A stretch of DNA of 64,000 bases. Source: Variovorax sp. PBL-E5. GTDB taxonomy: Bacteria; Pseudomonadota; Gammaproteobacteria; Burkholderiales; Burkholderiaceae_C. A program made the position numbers and the translations under genes. The stretch lies in contig NZ_LR594671.1 of the NCBI RefSeq assembly GCF_901827185.1, positions 434,001-498,000 on the forward strand, in the 5' to 3' direction. The notes beneath the pieces are model-generated. The model had not been told where the DNA came from and ran no database searches. It saw nothing but the letters and a program-made list of their open reading frames with translations. Within the stretch, counting starts at the first letter, position 1; every line of letters begins with the position of its first letter. Below are positions 17,493 to 26,476 of the stretch, one piece after another.

Positions 17493-18125
17493 GTGGCCAG
17501 CTCCAACACGCGCGAACGCATCCTGCAGGTCAGCCTGGCGTTGTTCAACGCACAAGGGCTGGCGGCGGTGTCGACGCACCGGATCGCAGCGGAGCTGGAG
17601 ATCAGCCCCGGCAACCTGCACTACCACTTCAAGGCCAAGCAACTCATCGTCGATCGCCTGTTCCGGCGCTTCGAGGACAGGCTCGCACTGCTCAACGGCT
17701 CTGCCGCCACCGTGCGCGCGATCGACGACCTCTGGCTCGCGCTGCATCTGCGCTTCGAGGCGATCGAGGCCTTTCGCTTCGTCTACCGCGACATGGCCTA
17801 TCTCGCGAGCGAATATCCCGCGCTCGGCCAGCGCGCCCAGGCGCTGACTGCGCAGAACCTGCTGGCGGCGCAGGCGCTGTGCGAGACGCTGGTCGGCGCC
17901 GGTGTCATCGATGCGACAGCCGAAGAGGCGCAGATGCTGGCCCTGCAGATGGTCTTCACCACCACCTGCTGGCTGTCCTTCGAGCGCCTGGTGCCCGGGC
18001 GCGACGCCTTGCAGCAGGCCGATCCGGGCCTCGCGGCCTTCTACACGCTGACGCTGGTTTCGCCCTACGTCTCCACCGAGTCGAGGGCTTACCTCGATTA
18101 CCTGCGGGGCAAATACCTCCGATAA
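17493..18125 (+). CDS. TetR/AcrR-family transcriptional regulator
   Basis: 210 residues from a GTG start. The N-terminal helix-turn-helix is typical: RERILQVSLALFNAQGLAAVSTHRIAAELEISPGNLHYHFKAKQLIVDRLF (residues about 7-57). The rest is the helical ligand and dimer domain. It follows the two granule-type proteins and precedes a hydrolase by 72 bp, so it may regulate them in response to an acyl ligand; this is context inference. Confidence 0.88.
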   Translation: MASSNTRERILQVSLALFNAQGLAAVSTHRIAAELEISPGNLHYHFKAKQLIVDRLFRRFEDRLALLNGSAATVRAIDDLWLALHLRFEAIEAFRFVYRDMAYLASEYPALGQRAQALTAQNLLAAQALCETLVGAGVIDATAEEAQMLALQMVFTTTCWLSFERLVPGRDALQQADPGLAAFYTLTLVSPYVSTESRAYLDYLRGKYLR

Positions 18126-18197
18126 ATGAGTCGCCTGTCCGACTCGCATTTCGAAGCCTCGACCCTACATTCCACAAGAACGACCCAGGAGCCTGCC

Positions 18198-18977
18198 ATG
18201 ACCGCCGCCGCCCACGATCCGATCAAGCCGCCCTCGAAGCTGCTCCTCCTGGCCGAAGGCCGCGCGCTCTGGGAGGCCGGCGCTGCCGTGGCCCTGTGGC
18301 CGCTGCTTCAGCTGACGCCGCGCGGCGATGGCCATGCCGTGCTGGTGCTGCCCGGGCTGGTGGCCAGCGATCTCTCCACCAAGATCCTGCGACGCTACCT
18401 GCAAAGCCGCGGTTACGAGGCGCACGGCTGGGGCCTGGGCCGCAACTTCGGCCCGCGCAAGGGGATCGAGCAAGGAATGCTCGAGCGGCTCGAAGCGCTG
18501 CATGCCGAGACCGGCCGCAAGGTCAGCCTCGTGGGTTGGAGCCTGGGCGGCGTCTACGCGCGCCTGCTCGCATCGAGCCGGCCCGAACTCGTGCGCAGCG
18601 TCATCACCCTGGGCAGCCCCTTCACCGGCAGCGCACGCGCAACCAACGCCTGGCGCGTCTATGAAGGCGTGAGCGGCCAGAGCTCGGAAGACCCGCGCCG
18701 CATGCGGCAAGTGGAGCCCACGCCCTCGGTGCCGACCACCTCGATCTTCAGCCGCAGCGACGGCGTCGTCGCGTGGCGCTGCAGCGTCGAGCAGCCGGGA
18801 CCGAACGCGGAGAACATCGAGGTCGTGGCCAGCCATCTCGGCCTGGGCGCGCATCCCGCGGTGCTGTACGCGCTGGCAGACCGCCTCGCCCAACCCGAAG
18901 GCACCTGGAAGCCCTTCGACCGCGGGATGCTCGGCCCGCTGATCTTCCCCGACCCGGCGCGTCCGGACCGAAGCTAG
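18198..18977 (+). CDS. Alpha/beta-hydrolase (esterase/lipase-like)
   Basis: 259 residues. The nucleophile elbow is VGWSLGGVYARLLA (Ser about 116), preceded by the strand and oxyanion region VLVLPGLVASDLSTKILRRYL, and the catalytic His is likely in VVASHLGLGAHPAVL near 220, with Asp from SRSDGVV. There is no signal peptide, so it acts in the cytoplasm. The association with granule-type genes and TetR suggests an ester of storage or membrane lipid as substrate, but this is inference. Its stop overlaps that of the convergent P450 gene by 3 bases. Confidence 0.85.
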   Translation: MTAAAHDPIKPPSKLLLLAEGRALWEAGAAVALWPLLQLTPRGDGHAVLVLPGLVASDLSTKILRRYLQSRGYEAHGWGLGRNFGPRKGIEQGMLERLEALHAETGRKVSLVGWSLGGVYARLLASSRPELVRSVITLGSPFTGSARATNAWRVYEGVSGQSSEDPRRMRQVEPTPSVPTTSIFSRSDGVVAWRCSVEQPGPNAENIEVVASHLGLGAHPAVLYALADRLAQPEGTWKPFDRGMLGPLIFPDPARPDRS

Positions 18978-21900
18978 GCCCCCGCCCAGACGTCGAGCAC
19001 GTAGCGCTGCTGGGCGATCATCCGCTCCATCCATGCGCTGCCATCCTGCCCGTGCTCGCGCGCGATGTCCGACAGCGTGCGCCGCACGTCGGGCTCCATG
19101 CGCGAGCCATCGCCGCACACGTAGACGATCGCGCCCTGGTCCAGCAAGCGCCAGACCTGCGCGGCCTGTTCGCGGATCAGATCCTGCACATAGACCTTGC
19201 GCTCGCCCGCACGTGAGAAGGCGGTGTGCAACTGCATCAACCCGCTGTCGGCCCAGCGCTCGAGTTCGTCCCGGTAGATGAAGTCCTGCCCGGGATGCCG
19301 GCAGCCGAAGAAGAGCATCGCCTCGCCCGGCGCCGCGCCCTCGGCGATCTGCGCCGCGCGTTCCTGCAGGAAGCCGCGGAAGGGCGCAAGCCCGGTGCCC
19401 GGCCCGACCATGATGACCGGCCGCGCCGGATCGTCGGGCAGGCGAAAGCCCTCGGCCGTGGTCTCGCGCACCACGCCATGCACCATGTCGCCGGCCTCGG
19501 CGCGTGCGAGATAGCTCGAGCACACGCCCTCGAAACGGCCCAGCCCCGAGCGCGCCGGCCCGTCCACCACGCCCACCGTGACGCTGCAGCGCGCCGCATC
19601 GGCGCTCGGTGACGACGAAATCGAGTAGTAGCGCGGTGTGAGCGGCGACAGCATCTCGAGGAACAGCGCGAACGGGATCTGGCAGGCCGGGAATTCCTCC
19701 AGCAGGTCGAGCACCGACTTGCGCTTGTGCAGCACCTCGCTCTTGTAGAGCGCCGCCGAGGCCTCGTCCGCGCCGGAGAGCGCCGCCAGCTTCGGCTTCG
19801 TGAACGGGCATTCGGTCTGCGCCGCGAGCTGCGCGATCTGCTTGCGCGTGGCCACGTCCTGCAGCTCGACGTAATCGCCGAGCAGGCGGTCGATCGCGAT
19901 CACCTGGTCGACCGGCAGCGCCGCCTTGCGGCCCGGCGCGGCCTGCAGCCGCAGGTGGGCGTTGCGCGCGAAGCCGAAGCGCGCCATCGCGCGCTCGACC
20001 TGCGCCGGCCCGTTGCGCGGCACCACGCTCAGGTGATCGCCGGGTCGATAACTTACGCCCTCGGGCAACTGCAATTCGACATGGCGCGTCGAGCGCGCAT
20101 CGGCCGCTGCAGCGGCACCTGCGCTCTGCAACTCGCGGTTCTCGATCACACGCATCGCCACCGCACCGAGCGCATCGACCAGCGCATTCTTCTGCGGCGG
20201 CGGCAGCTCTTCGAGCGTGTAGAGCGGCTCGCTCTGCGCCGGCGCGTCCGCGCCCGTCTTCAGGTCGAAGGCCGCGACCAGCGCCGGCCACAGCGCATCG
20301 CTCCAATCCTGGAAGGCGCCGTCCATGTCCTCGCGCGCATCGCCTTCGCCGCGTGCATGCAGGCGCGTCGCGCCCAGCATCGCGAGCCGTTCGTCGATGC
20401 GGCGCGGCACGGCCTGGTAGGTCGAGGCCCAGTCGGTGTTGCCGCAGCCGAACACGCTGAAGCGCACGCCGTTGAGCGCGTCGTCTGCCTTGTCGAGCCA
20501 GCGATGGAACTCGGCCGCGTTGTCCGGCGCCATGCCGTTGTACGAGGCGCAGACGATGGCCACGGCGCCGTTCGCCGGCAGGCGCTCGGCATAGTCGTCG
20601 AGCGAGGCCAACTGGGTCGAGAAGCCGCGCAGCTCGCCGGCTTCGGCCAGCTGGCGCGCGAGATCTTCGGCGGTGCCGAGGTTGGAGCCCTGCAGCACCA
20701 GCAGCGAGGTGCCGTGGCGCGCCGCCTGCGTTCTGCGGGATGCGGCCGGCTTCCCGCTGGCCGCGGCCGGCACTGGCTGCGATGCGTCGTCGCCGCGCGA
20801 ACGCGTGGCCGGGTCGCGCAACAGCGCCTTGATCCTGAAGCCCTCGGGCTTGATCGTCAGCGCTTCCTTGATCTTCAGCTTGTAGCCGGTGTGGTCCACC
20901 AGCGTGAAGCGCTGCAGGATCATGCCGAGCGTGAGCACCGCTTCCTGCAGCGCGAACTGCCGTCCGATGCAGGCGCGCTGGCCGTTGCCGAAAGGCTTGA
21001 AGGCATTGACCGGCCGCTCGCGTTCGGCTTCGCGGCTGAAGTGGTCGGGGTTGAACCGGTCGGCATCCTCGCCCCATACCGTCTTGTCGCGATGCAGCGC
21101 CAGCGCATGCATGATGATCATGTTGCGCTTCTTGATCGTGTACTGGCCGCCGATGGTCGTGTCTTCCTTCGCGGCCATCGCGATCGCCGGCGCGGTCGGG
21201 AACATGCGCAGCGATTCCTTCAGCACCTGCAGCACGTAGCCGAGGCGGTTGACCTGCGCATAGGTCGGCTTCACCGACAGATCGGGGCCGAGCACGTGGT
21301 CGACCTCGGCCTGCGCCTTGGCCATCGCGTCCGGATTGTTCAGCAGGAAGTAGATGGCGAAGGACAGCAGCCCGCTCGTGGTCTCGTGGCCCGCGATCAG
21401 GAACTCGATGCACTCGTCGCGGATCTGCCGGTCGTCCAGCTGCTCGCCGGTCTTCTTGTCGACGCCGGCGATCATGTAGCTCAGCAAGTCGGGCTTGGTC
21501 GCGATGTCGGCGCCGCTCGCGCGCCGCTCGCGCACGATGTCCTCGACCATCTTGTGCATGTAGCGCACGTCCTTGCGCTGCTGCGCCAGCTCTTTCTTGA
21601 GCATCAGCTCCTCGAGCGGCAGGCCGCGCCGGTTCTGCACCGTTTCCAGCGTGCGCACCATCGCATCGACGAAGGGATGGAAGCCCTCGCGATAGAACGA
21701 GTTGAAGCGATAGCCGAAGCCGCACAGGCCGATGGTGTCGAGCGTGAGCGCGGTCATGTCGCGCACCACGTCGACCTCCTCGTCGAAGTTCAGCCGCTCC
21801 CACTTGGTCACGAGCTGCCCGGCGATGTCGAGCATCATCGGATGGTAGGCCTGCATCGCGCGCTGGCTGAAGTTGGCCAGCAGGATGTTGTGCGGCTTCG

Positions 21901-22201
21901 ACCAGGTCGACTCGTGCGTGTCCGAGGTGAAGAGCCCGTGCGACAGTGCGCGCAGCCGGCGCAGCGTGCCCTTGGTGCTCTTGTCGAAGCGCTTCTCGTC
22001 GCAGAGTTCGTCCACCAGCGCCGCCGAGGACACCACGATCACCGGCATGCCTGGCATGTCGAGCCAGTAGATGGCGCCGAGCTCCTGTGCAATCTTCCAC
22101 ATGTCCAGCACCGGCGAATCGGAGCCGATCGACAGGATATTGCCGACGAAGGGCTTCTTCGCCGGATGCGGAATCGGGTAGAGCGCGTTCTTGCCTGCCA
22201 T
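18974..22201 (-). CDS. Self-sufficient cytochrome P450-NADPH reductase fusion, CYP102 (BM3)-like
   Basis: 1075 residues with all CYP102 modules. P450 domain 1-460: oxygen-activating AGHETT at 270-275, ExxR as KESLR at 328-332, heme-ligand Cys411 in FGNGQRACIG. An Ala/Arg-rich linker (465-497) leads to an FMN flavodoxin domain (LLVLQGSNLGTAEDLA from 500), then the FAD/NADPH reductase with RYYSISSS and the terminal DVWAGA. It oxidises hydrocarbon chains with electrons passed NADPH-FAD-FMN-heme in one chain. Aligned by eye to BM3, Phe87 is kept (HGLFTS) but the carboxylate anchors Arg47 and Tyr51 are Met52 and Val56. A TetR gene lies just upstream, as for BM3. Confidence 0.96.
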   Translation of the reverse strand: MAGKNALYPIPHPAKKPFVGNILSIGSDSPVLDMWKIAQELGAIYWLDMPGMPVIVVSSAALVDELCDEKRFDKSTKGTLRRLRALSHGLFTSDTHESTWSKPHNILLANFSQRAMQAYHPMMLDIAGQLVTKWERLNFDEEVDVVRDMTALTLDTIGLCGFGYRFNSFYREGFHPFVDAMVRTLETVQNRRGLPLEELMLKKELAQQRKDVRYMHKMVEDIVRERRASGADIATKPDLLSYMIAGVDKKTGEQLDDRQIRDECIEFLIAGHETTSGLLSFAIYFLLNNPDAMAKAQAEVDHVLGPDLSVKPTYAQVNRLGYVLQVLKESLRMFPTAPAIAMAAKEDTTIGGQYTIKKRNMIIMHALALHRDKTVWGEDADRFNPDHFSREAERERPVNAFKPFGNGQRACIGRQFALQEAVLTLGMILQRFTLVDHTGYKLKIKEALTIKPEGFRIKALLRDPATRSRGDDASQPVPAAASGKPAASRRTQAARHGTSLLVLQGSNLGTAEDLARQLAEAGELRGFSTQLASLDDYAERLPANGAVAIVCASYNGMAPDNAAEFHRWLDKADDALNGVRFSVFGCGNTDWASTYQAVPRRIDERLAMLGATRLHARGEGDAREDMDGAFQDWSDALWPALVAAFDLKTGADAPAQSEPLYTLEELPPPQKNALVDALGAVAMRVIENRELQSAGAAAAADARSTRHVELQLPEGVSYRPGDHLSVVPRNGPAQVERAMARFGFARNAHLRLQAAPGRKAALPVDQVIAIDRLLGDYVELQDVATRKQIAQLAAQTECPFTKPKLAALSGADEASAALYKSEVLHKRKSVLDLLEEFPACQIPFALFLEMLSPLTPRYYSISSSPSADAARCSVTVGVVDGPARSGLGRFEGVCSSYLARAEAGDMVHGVVRETTAEGFRLPDDPARPVIMVGPGTGLAPFRGFLQERAAQIAEGAAPGEAMLFFGCRHPGQDFIYRDELERWADSGLMQLHTAFSRAGERKVYVQDLIREQAAQVWRLLDQGAIVYVCGDGSRMEPDVRRTLSDIAREHGQDGSAWMERMIAQQRYVLDVWAGA

Positions 22202-22297
22202 GGTCTTCGTGCCTTTCGCGTGAAACCGATCACGGACCGCCGATGCGGTCTCGCAGTATCTCGATGGTGGAGGGGTGCGGCGGGCCGGGGTATTCCC

Positions 22298-22954
22298 TTA
22301 GCGGTGCGTGCGAAGGCCGAACACGCGCCAGGCCAGCTTCGACAGTTGCGCCACCACCTCGTCCGGCGACAGGCGCCCGCCCGGGCGGTACCAGGTGTAG
22401 AGGAAGCCCGGCAGGCTGCAGGCGGCGAGCGCGGTGATGCGGGTGTCGTCGAAGTCGAAGTCGCCGTCGCGCCGGCCTTCCTCGAGCAACGGGAACAGCC
22501 GGTCGTAGAAATGGTGCGCGAGCTTCATCTGCGCAGCCTTGTATTCGGGGCGATAGACCTGCGGCTCGCGGTAGGGAAAGAAGGCGCAGGGATGGTGCGC
22601 GACGGTGGCGCGGATCAGCCGTTCGATGCCTTCCATCACCTTCTCGCGCGCGCTGCGCCGGTCGTCGGGCGCGAAGTCCATCGCGGTCAGGCAGTCGACC
22701 GTGGGCCGCCACGAAAGCGTCTCGAAGATTTCCTGCTTGTCGCGGAAATAGTAGTAGACGAAGGGCTTGGTGACGCCGAGCGCGCGCACGATCTGCGCCA
22801 TCGTGGTGTTGGCATAGCCCTGGCGCGCGAACAGATCGGTGGCCGCGGCGAGGATGCGTTCGCGCTGCACGTCGGTCGCCTCGGTGGCGGCGCGCTGGCG
22901 GCCCGTCCCCCGCGGCAGGTGGGGTTTGTGCGGTGTCTCCGATGTTCTACCCAT
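22298..22954 (-). CDS. TetR-family regulator of the P450 gene
   Basis: 218 residues starting MGRTSETPHK. The helix-turn-helix is ERILAAATDLFARQGYANTTMAQIVRALGVTKPFVYYYFRDKQEIFE (residues about 31-77), and the C-terminal half is a TetR ligand domain. It precedes the P450-reductase gene by 96 bp in the same direction and is divergent from the acyl-CoA carboxylase across 149 bp, so it is placed to control both. A short inverted repeat CTACC-CATC-GGTAG overlaps its start codon. A fatty-acyl or xenobiotic ligand is likely by analogy with BM3R1. Confidence 0.9.
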   Translation of the reverse strand: MGRTSETPHKPHLPRGTGRQRAATEATDVQRERILAAATDLFARQGYANTTMAQIVRALGVTKPFVYYYFRDKQEIFETLSWRPTVDCLTAMDFAPDDRRSAREKVMEGIERLIRATVAHHPCAFFPYREPQVYRPEYKAAQMKLAHHFYDRLFPLLEEGRRDGDFDFDDTRITALAACSLPGFLYTWYRPGGRLSPDEVVAQLSKLAWRVFGLRTHR

Positions 22955-22960
22955 CGGTAG
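22947..22960. promoter_or_regulatory. Inverted repeat, possible TetR operator
   Basis: CTACC-CATC-GGTAG is a 5+5 inverted repeat with a 4-bp spacer covering the start codon of the TetR gene and facing the carboxylase. TetR-type operators commonly have TACC/GGTA half sites. The overlap with a start codon could be coincidence in GC-rich DNA. Confidence 0.35.
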
Positions 22961-23103
22961 GATTGTTGGTGCACCATGCGGGGCTGGCAAGCGAGCCGGT
23001 CGCTGCACCGGCTATCGATAACCCTGAGAGACTGACGCCATGGAGACAAGCTCCCCGCTTCGCGATCCGCGGCGCATGGGCAGGGCCTGAAGAAGGACCC
23101 CGG

Positions 23104-26100
23104 GTGTTCCAGAAGATCCTCGTGGCCAACCGCGGCGAGATCGCCGTGCGGCTGACGCGCGCCTTGCGCGACCTCGGCATCGCGAGCGTCGCCGTCCATG
23201 CGAAGGACGATGCGGCTGCGCTGCACGTGCAGCTGGCGGACGAGGTCGCGCCGCTCGCCGCGGCCGGCCCCTCGGCCTACCTCGACATCGCGGCGCTGAT
23301 CGCCGTCGCGCGCGAGCGTGGCTGCGACGCGGTGCACCCGGGCTACGGCTTCCTCAGCGAGCGCGCCGATTTCGCGCGCGCCTGCGAGGCCGCGGGGCTG
23401 TGCTTCATCGGGCCAACACCGTCGCAGCTCGCGCTGTTCGGCGACAAGGCGGAAGCACGCGCGCTGGCCCAACGATGCGGCGTGCCTGTGATGCCGGGCA
23501 GCACCGGCGCGGTGACGCTGGCCGAGGCGCAGGCCTTCTTCGCGGTCCAGCAGGCCGAGGGCGCCGGCATCATGGTCAAGGCGCTCGGTGGCGGCGGTGG
23601 CCGCGGCATGCGCGCGGTGTCGAATGCGTCCGAGTTGACGGAAGCGCATGCGCGCTGCATGTCCGAAGCCCGCGCCGCATTCGGCATCGAAGGCGTCTAC
23701 GTCGAGCGGCTGATGCGCGATGCGCGCCACATCGAGGTCCAGGTGCTCGGCGATGGGCAAGCGGTCGCGAGCCTCGGCGAGCGCGAATGCACGCTGCAGC
23801 GGCGTTTCCAGAAGCTGGTCGAGATCGCGCCGAGCCCGTCCTTGCCCGAAGGCTTGCGCGACCAGATCACGCAGGCCGCGCTGCGCATGGCGCGGGCGGT
23901 GCACTATCGCAGCCTCGGCACCTTCGAGTTCCTGATCGACCTGCATTCGCCGACCTTGCCCTTCGTCTTCATCGAGGCCAATCCGCGGCTGCAGGTCGAG
24001 CACACCGTGACCGAAGCCGTCAAGGGGCTCGACCTGGTGCAGCTGCAGATCGGCATTGCCGCCGGGCGCAGCCTGGCCGAGCTGGGCATCGATGACGTGC
24101 GCACGGCGGCGCAGCGCGGCTTCGCGGTGCAGTGGCGCATCAATGCCGAGACACTCGACGCGCAGGGCCATGCGCGGCCGTCCGCCGGCACGCTGGCGCG
24201 CTTCGAACTGCCGTCGGGGCCCGGCGTGCGCGTCGACACGCACGGCCATGCGGGGCTCGCGCCCTCGCCGCACTACGACACGCTGCTCGCCAAGCTGATC
24301 GTGCACTCGCCGTCGCCGCGCTTCGGCGATGCAGTGCGGCGCTCGCTGCGCGCATTGGCGGAATGCCACATCGACGGCCTGGCGACCAACCTGGCGCTGC
24401 TGCGCGCGATCGCGGCGCGGCCCGAGTTCGCGACGCAGGCGGTGCACACGCGCTTCGTCGAAGAGAACCTGGCCGATCTGCTGGCTGCGGCCGCGCACAT
24501 CGACGCCGCGGCCGCGAAGAACGCGCGGCCGGCCGCCTTCGTCGAAAGTGTCGCTGCGCCGTCGCAGGGCGAAGAGGGCGGCCTGGTGGTCAGGGCACCG
24601 ATGCCTGCGAGGCTGGTGCAGTTCGAGGTCGAGCTCGGCGATGTCGTGCCGGCCGGCGCGCAGCTCGGCGTGCTCGAGGCCATGAAGATGGAGCATCTGC
24701 TGCCTGCGCCCGCGGCCGGCCGCGTGGTCGCGCTGCTGGCCGTGGCCGGCGACTACCTGGTCGAGGGGCAGTCGCTGGTGCGGCTCGAAGCGGTGGACAC
24801 GCAGGCGGCCGCGGTCGAAGCGCAGGCCGAACCGGACCTCGACGAGATCCGGCCCGACCTGCGCAAAGTGATCGACCGCCATGCGCCGACGCTCGATGCC
24901 AACCGCATCGCCGCCATGGCAAAGCGCCATGCGCAGGGCGGCCGCAGCGCGCGCGCCAACATCGCCGATCTCTGCGACACGGCCGACGATCCCGGCAACT
25001 TCACCGAGTACGGCGCGCTCGCGATCGCCGCGCAGACGCGCCGCCGCTCGCGCGAAGATCTGATCGCCCACACGCCGGCCGATGGCATGGTGACCGGCAT
25101 CGGCAGCGTCAATGCGAGGCAGTTCGGCGCTGAAAGCTCGCGCTGCGTCGTCATGGCCTACGACTACACGGTGCTGGCCGGCACCCAGGGCATGCGCAAC
25201 CACCAGAAGACCGATCGCATGCTGGGCATCGCGCACGCGCTGAAGCTGCCGGTGGTGCTGTTCGCCGAGGGCGGCGGCGGCCGGCCGGGCGACACCGACA
25301 TGCCGGTGGTCGCCGGCCTGAACAACCACACCTTCAGCCGCTTCGCCGCGCTCTCGGGCCAGGTGCCGGTGGTCGGCATCGCGCATGGGCGCTGCTTCGC
25401 GGGCAATGCCGCGCTGCTCGGCTGCGCCGACGTGATCATCGCCACCGAGGCCAGCAACATCGGCATGAGCGGCCCGGCGATGATCGAAGGCGGCGGCCTC
25501 GGCCGCTTCGCGCCCGAACAGATCGGGCCGAGCGGCGTGCAGTCGCGCAACGGCGTGATCGACATCCTGGTCAGCGACGAAGCGCAGGCGGTCGACGTGG
25601 CGAAGCACTACCTGTCCTACTTCCAGGGCGCGACGCATGAGTGGCAGTGCGCCGACCCGCGCCGGCTGCGCCGTGCCGTGCCCGAGAACCGGCTGCGCGT
25701 GTACGACGTGCGCGCTGTGATGCACGACCTGGCCGACAGCGGCTCGCTGCTCGAATTGCGCGCGGGCTTCGGCGCCGGCATCGTGACGGCGCTGGCGCGC
25801 ATCGAGGGAAAGCCCATCGGCCTGCTGGCCAACAACCCGCATCATCTCGGCGGCGCGATCGATGTCGATGCGGCCGACAAGGCCGCGCGCTTCATGCAGC
25901 TGTGCAATGCGCACGGCCTGCCGCTGGTGGCACTGTGCGACACGCCGGGCTTCATGGTCGGCCCCGAGATCGAGGCCCAGGCGCAGGTGCGCCACGTGTG
26001 CCGGATGTTCATGGTGGCCTCGCACTTGCGGGTGCCGTATTTCGCGGTGGTGCTGCGCAAGGGCTACGGGCTGGGTGCGCAGGCGATGACGGCCGGCGGC

Positions 26101-26412
26101 TTCGATGCGCCGGTGTTCACCGTCGCCTGGCCGACCGGAGAGTTCGGTGCCATGGGGCTCGAAGGCGCGGTGCGGCTGGGCTTTCGCAAGGAGCTCGAGG
26201 CCGCGGCCGAAGGCGCCGAGCGCGACGCGCTGTTCAAGTCGCTGGTTGCGCAGCAGTATGCGAACGGCGAAGCGATTCCGATGGCCGAGACGCTGGAGAT
26301 CGATGCCGTGATCGATCCGGCCGACACGCGCGCCTGGCTGGTGCGCGGGCTCGCGTCGTCGGCGCGCATGGCGGCGCAACGGCCGGCGGCAACCTTTGTC
26401 GACACTTGGTAA
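23104..26412 (+). CDS. Single-chain biotin-dependent acyl-CoA carboxylase
   Basis: 1102 residues from a GTG start with AGGA 6 bases upstream; the protein then opens with the biotin-carboxylase sequence FQKILVANRGEIAVRL. Biotin carboxylase covers about 1-455 (ATP loop MVKALGGGGGRGMR at 157-170, IEANPRLQVEHTVTEAV at 290-306). The biotinyl domain is about 495-560 with biotin Lys528 in LEAMKMEH. A carboxyltransferase covers about 580-1102 (GGGGRPGDTDMPVVAG; AMGLEGAVRLGFRKEL). All three activities in one chain is the architecture of bacterial long-chain acyl-CoA carboxylases. It is divergent from the TetR-P450 pair, which fits acyl-chain metabolism; the actual acyl-CoA is unknown. Confidence 0.93.
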   Translation: MFQKILVANRGEIAVRLTRALRDLGIASVAVHAKDDAAALHVQLADEVAPLAAAGPSAYLDIAALIAVARERGCDAVHPGYGFLSERADFARACEAAGLCFIGPTPSQLALFGDKAEARALAQRCGVPVMPGSTGAVTLAEAQAFFAVQQAEGAGIMVKALGGGGGRGMRAVSNASELTEAHARCMSEARAAFGIEGVYVERLMRDARHIEVQVLGDGQAVASLGERECTLQRRFQKLVEIAPSPSLPEGLRDQITQAALRMARAVHYRSLGTFEFLIDLHSPTLPFVFIEANPRLQVEHTVTEAVKGLDLVQLQIGIAAGRSLAELGIDDVRTAAQRGFAVQWRINAETLDAQGHARPSAGTLARFELPSGPGVRVDTHGHAGLAPSPHYDTLLAKLIVHSPSPRFGDAVRRSLRALAECHIDGLATNLALLRAIAARPEFATQAVHTRFVEENLADLLAAAAHIDAAAAKNARPAAFVESVAAPSQGEEGGLVVRAPMPARLVQFEVELGDVVPAGAQLGVLEAMKMEHLLPAPAAGRVVALLAVAGDYLVEGQSLVRLEAVDTQAAAVEAQAEPDLDEIRPDLRKVIDRHAPTLDANRIAAMAKRHAQGGRSARANIADLCDTADDPGNFTEYGALAIAAQTRRRSREDLIAHTPADGMVTGIGSVNARQFGAESSRCVVMAYDYTVLAGTQGMRNHQKTDRMLGIAHALKLPVVLFAEGGGGRPGDTDMPVVAGLNNHTFSRFAALSGQVPVVGIAHGRCFAGNAALLGCADVIIATEASNIGMSGPAMIEGGGLGRFAPEQIGPSGVQSRNGVIDILVSDEAQAVDVAKHYLSYFQGATHEWQCADPRRLRRAVPENRLRVYDVRAVMHDLADSGSLLELRAGFGAGIVTALARIEGKPIGLLANNPHHLGGAIDVDAADKAARFMQLCNAHGLPLVALCDTPGFMVGPEIEAQAQVRHVCRMFMVASHLRVPYFAVVLRKGYGLGAQAMTAGGFDAPVFTVAWPTGEFGAMGLEGAVRLGFRKELEAAAEGAERDALFKSLVAQQYANGEAIPMAETLEIDAVIDPADTRAWLVRGLASSARMAAQRPAATFVDTW

Positions 26413-26476
26413 CGCGCGCGGGCCGATGTCCGACATGGATCGCGCAGCGCCTTCGTAAACTGATGCGCTTTTGCGC

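Noticed and set aside
19727..22960. Very long open frame on the plus strand opposite the P450 and TetR genes
   Set aside because: Its translation is Arg/His/Ala-rich with no domain, as expected for the antisense of GC-rich coding DNA; the minus strand encodes a complete CYP102-like protein.
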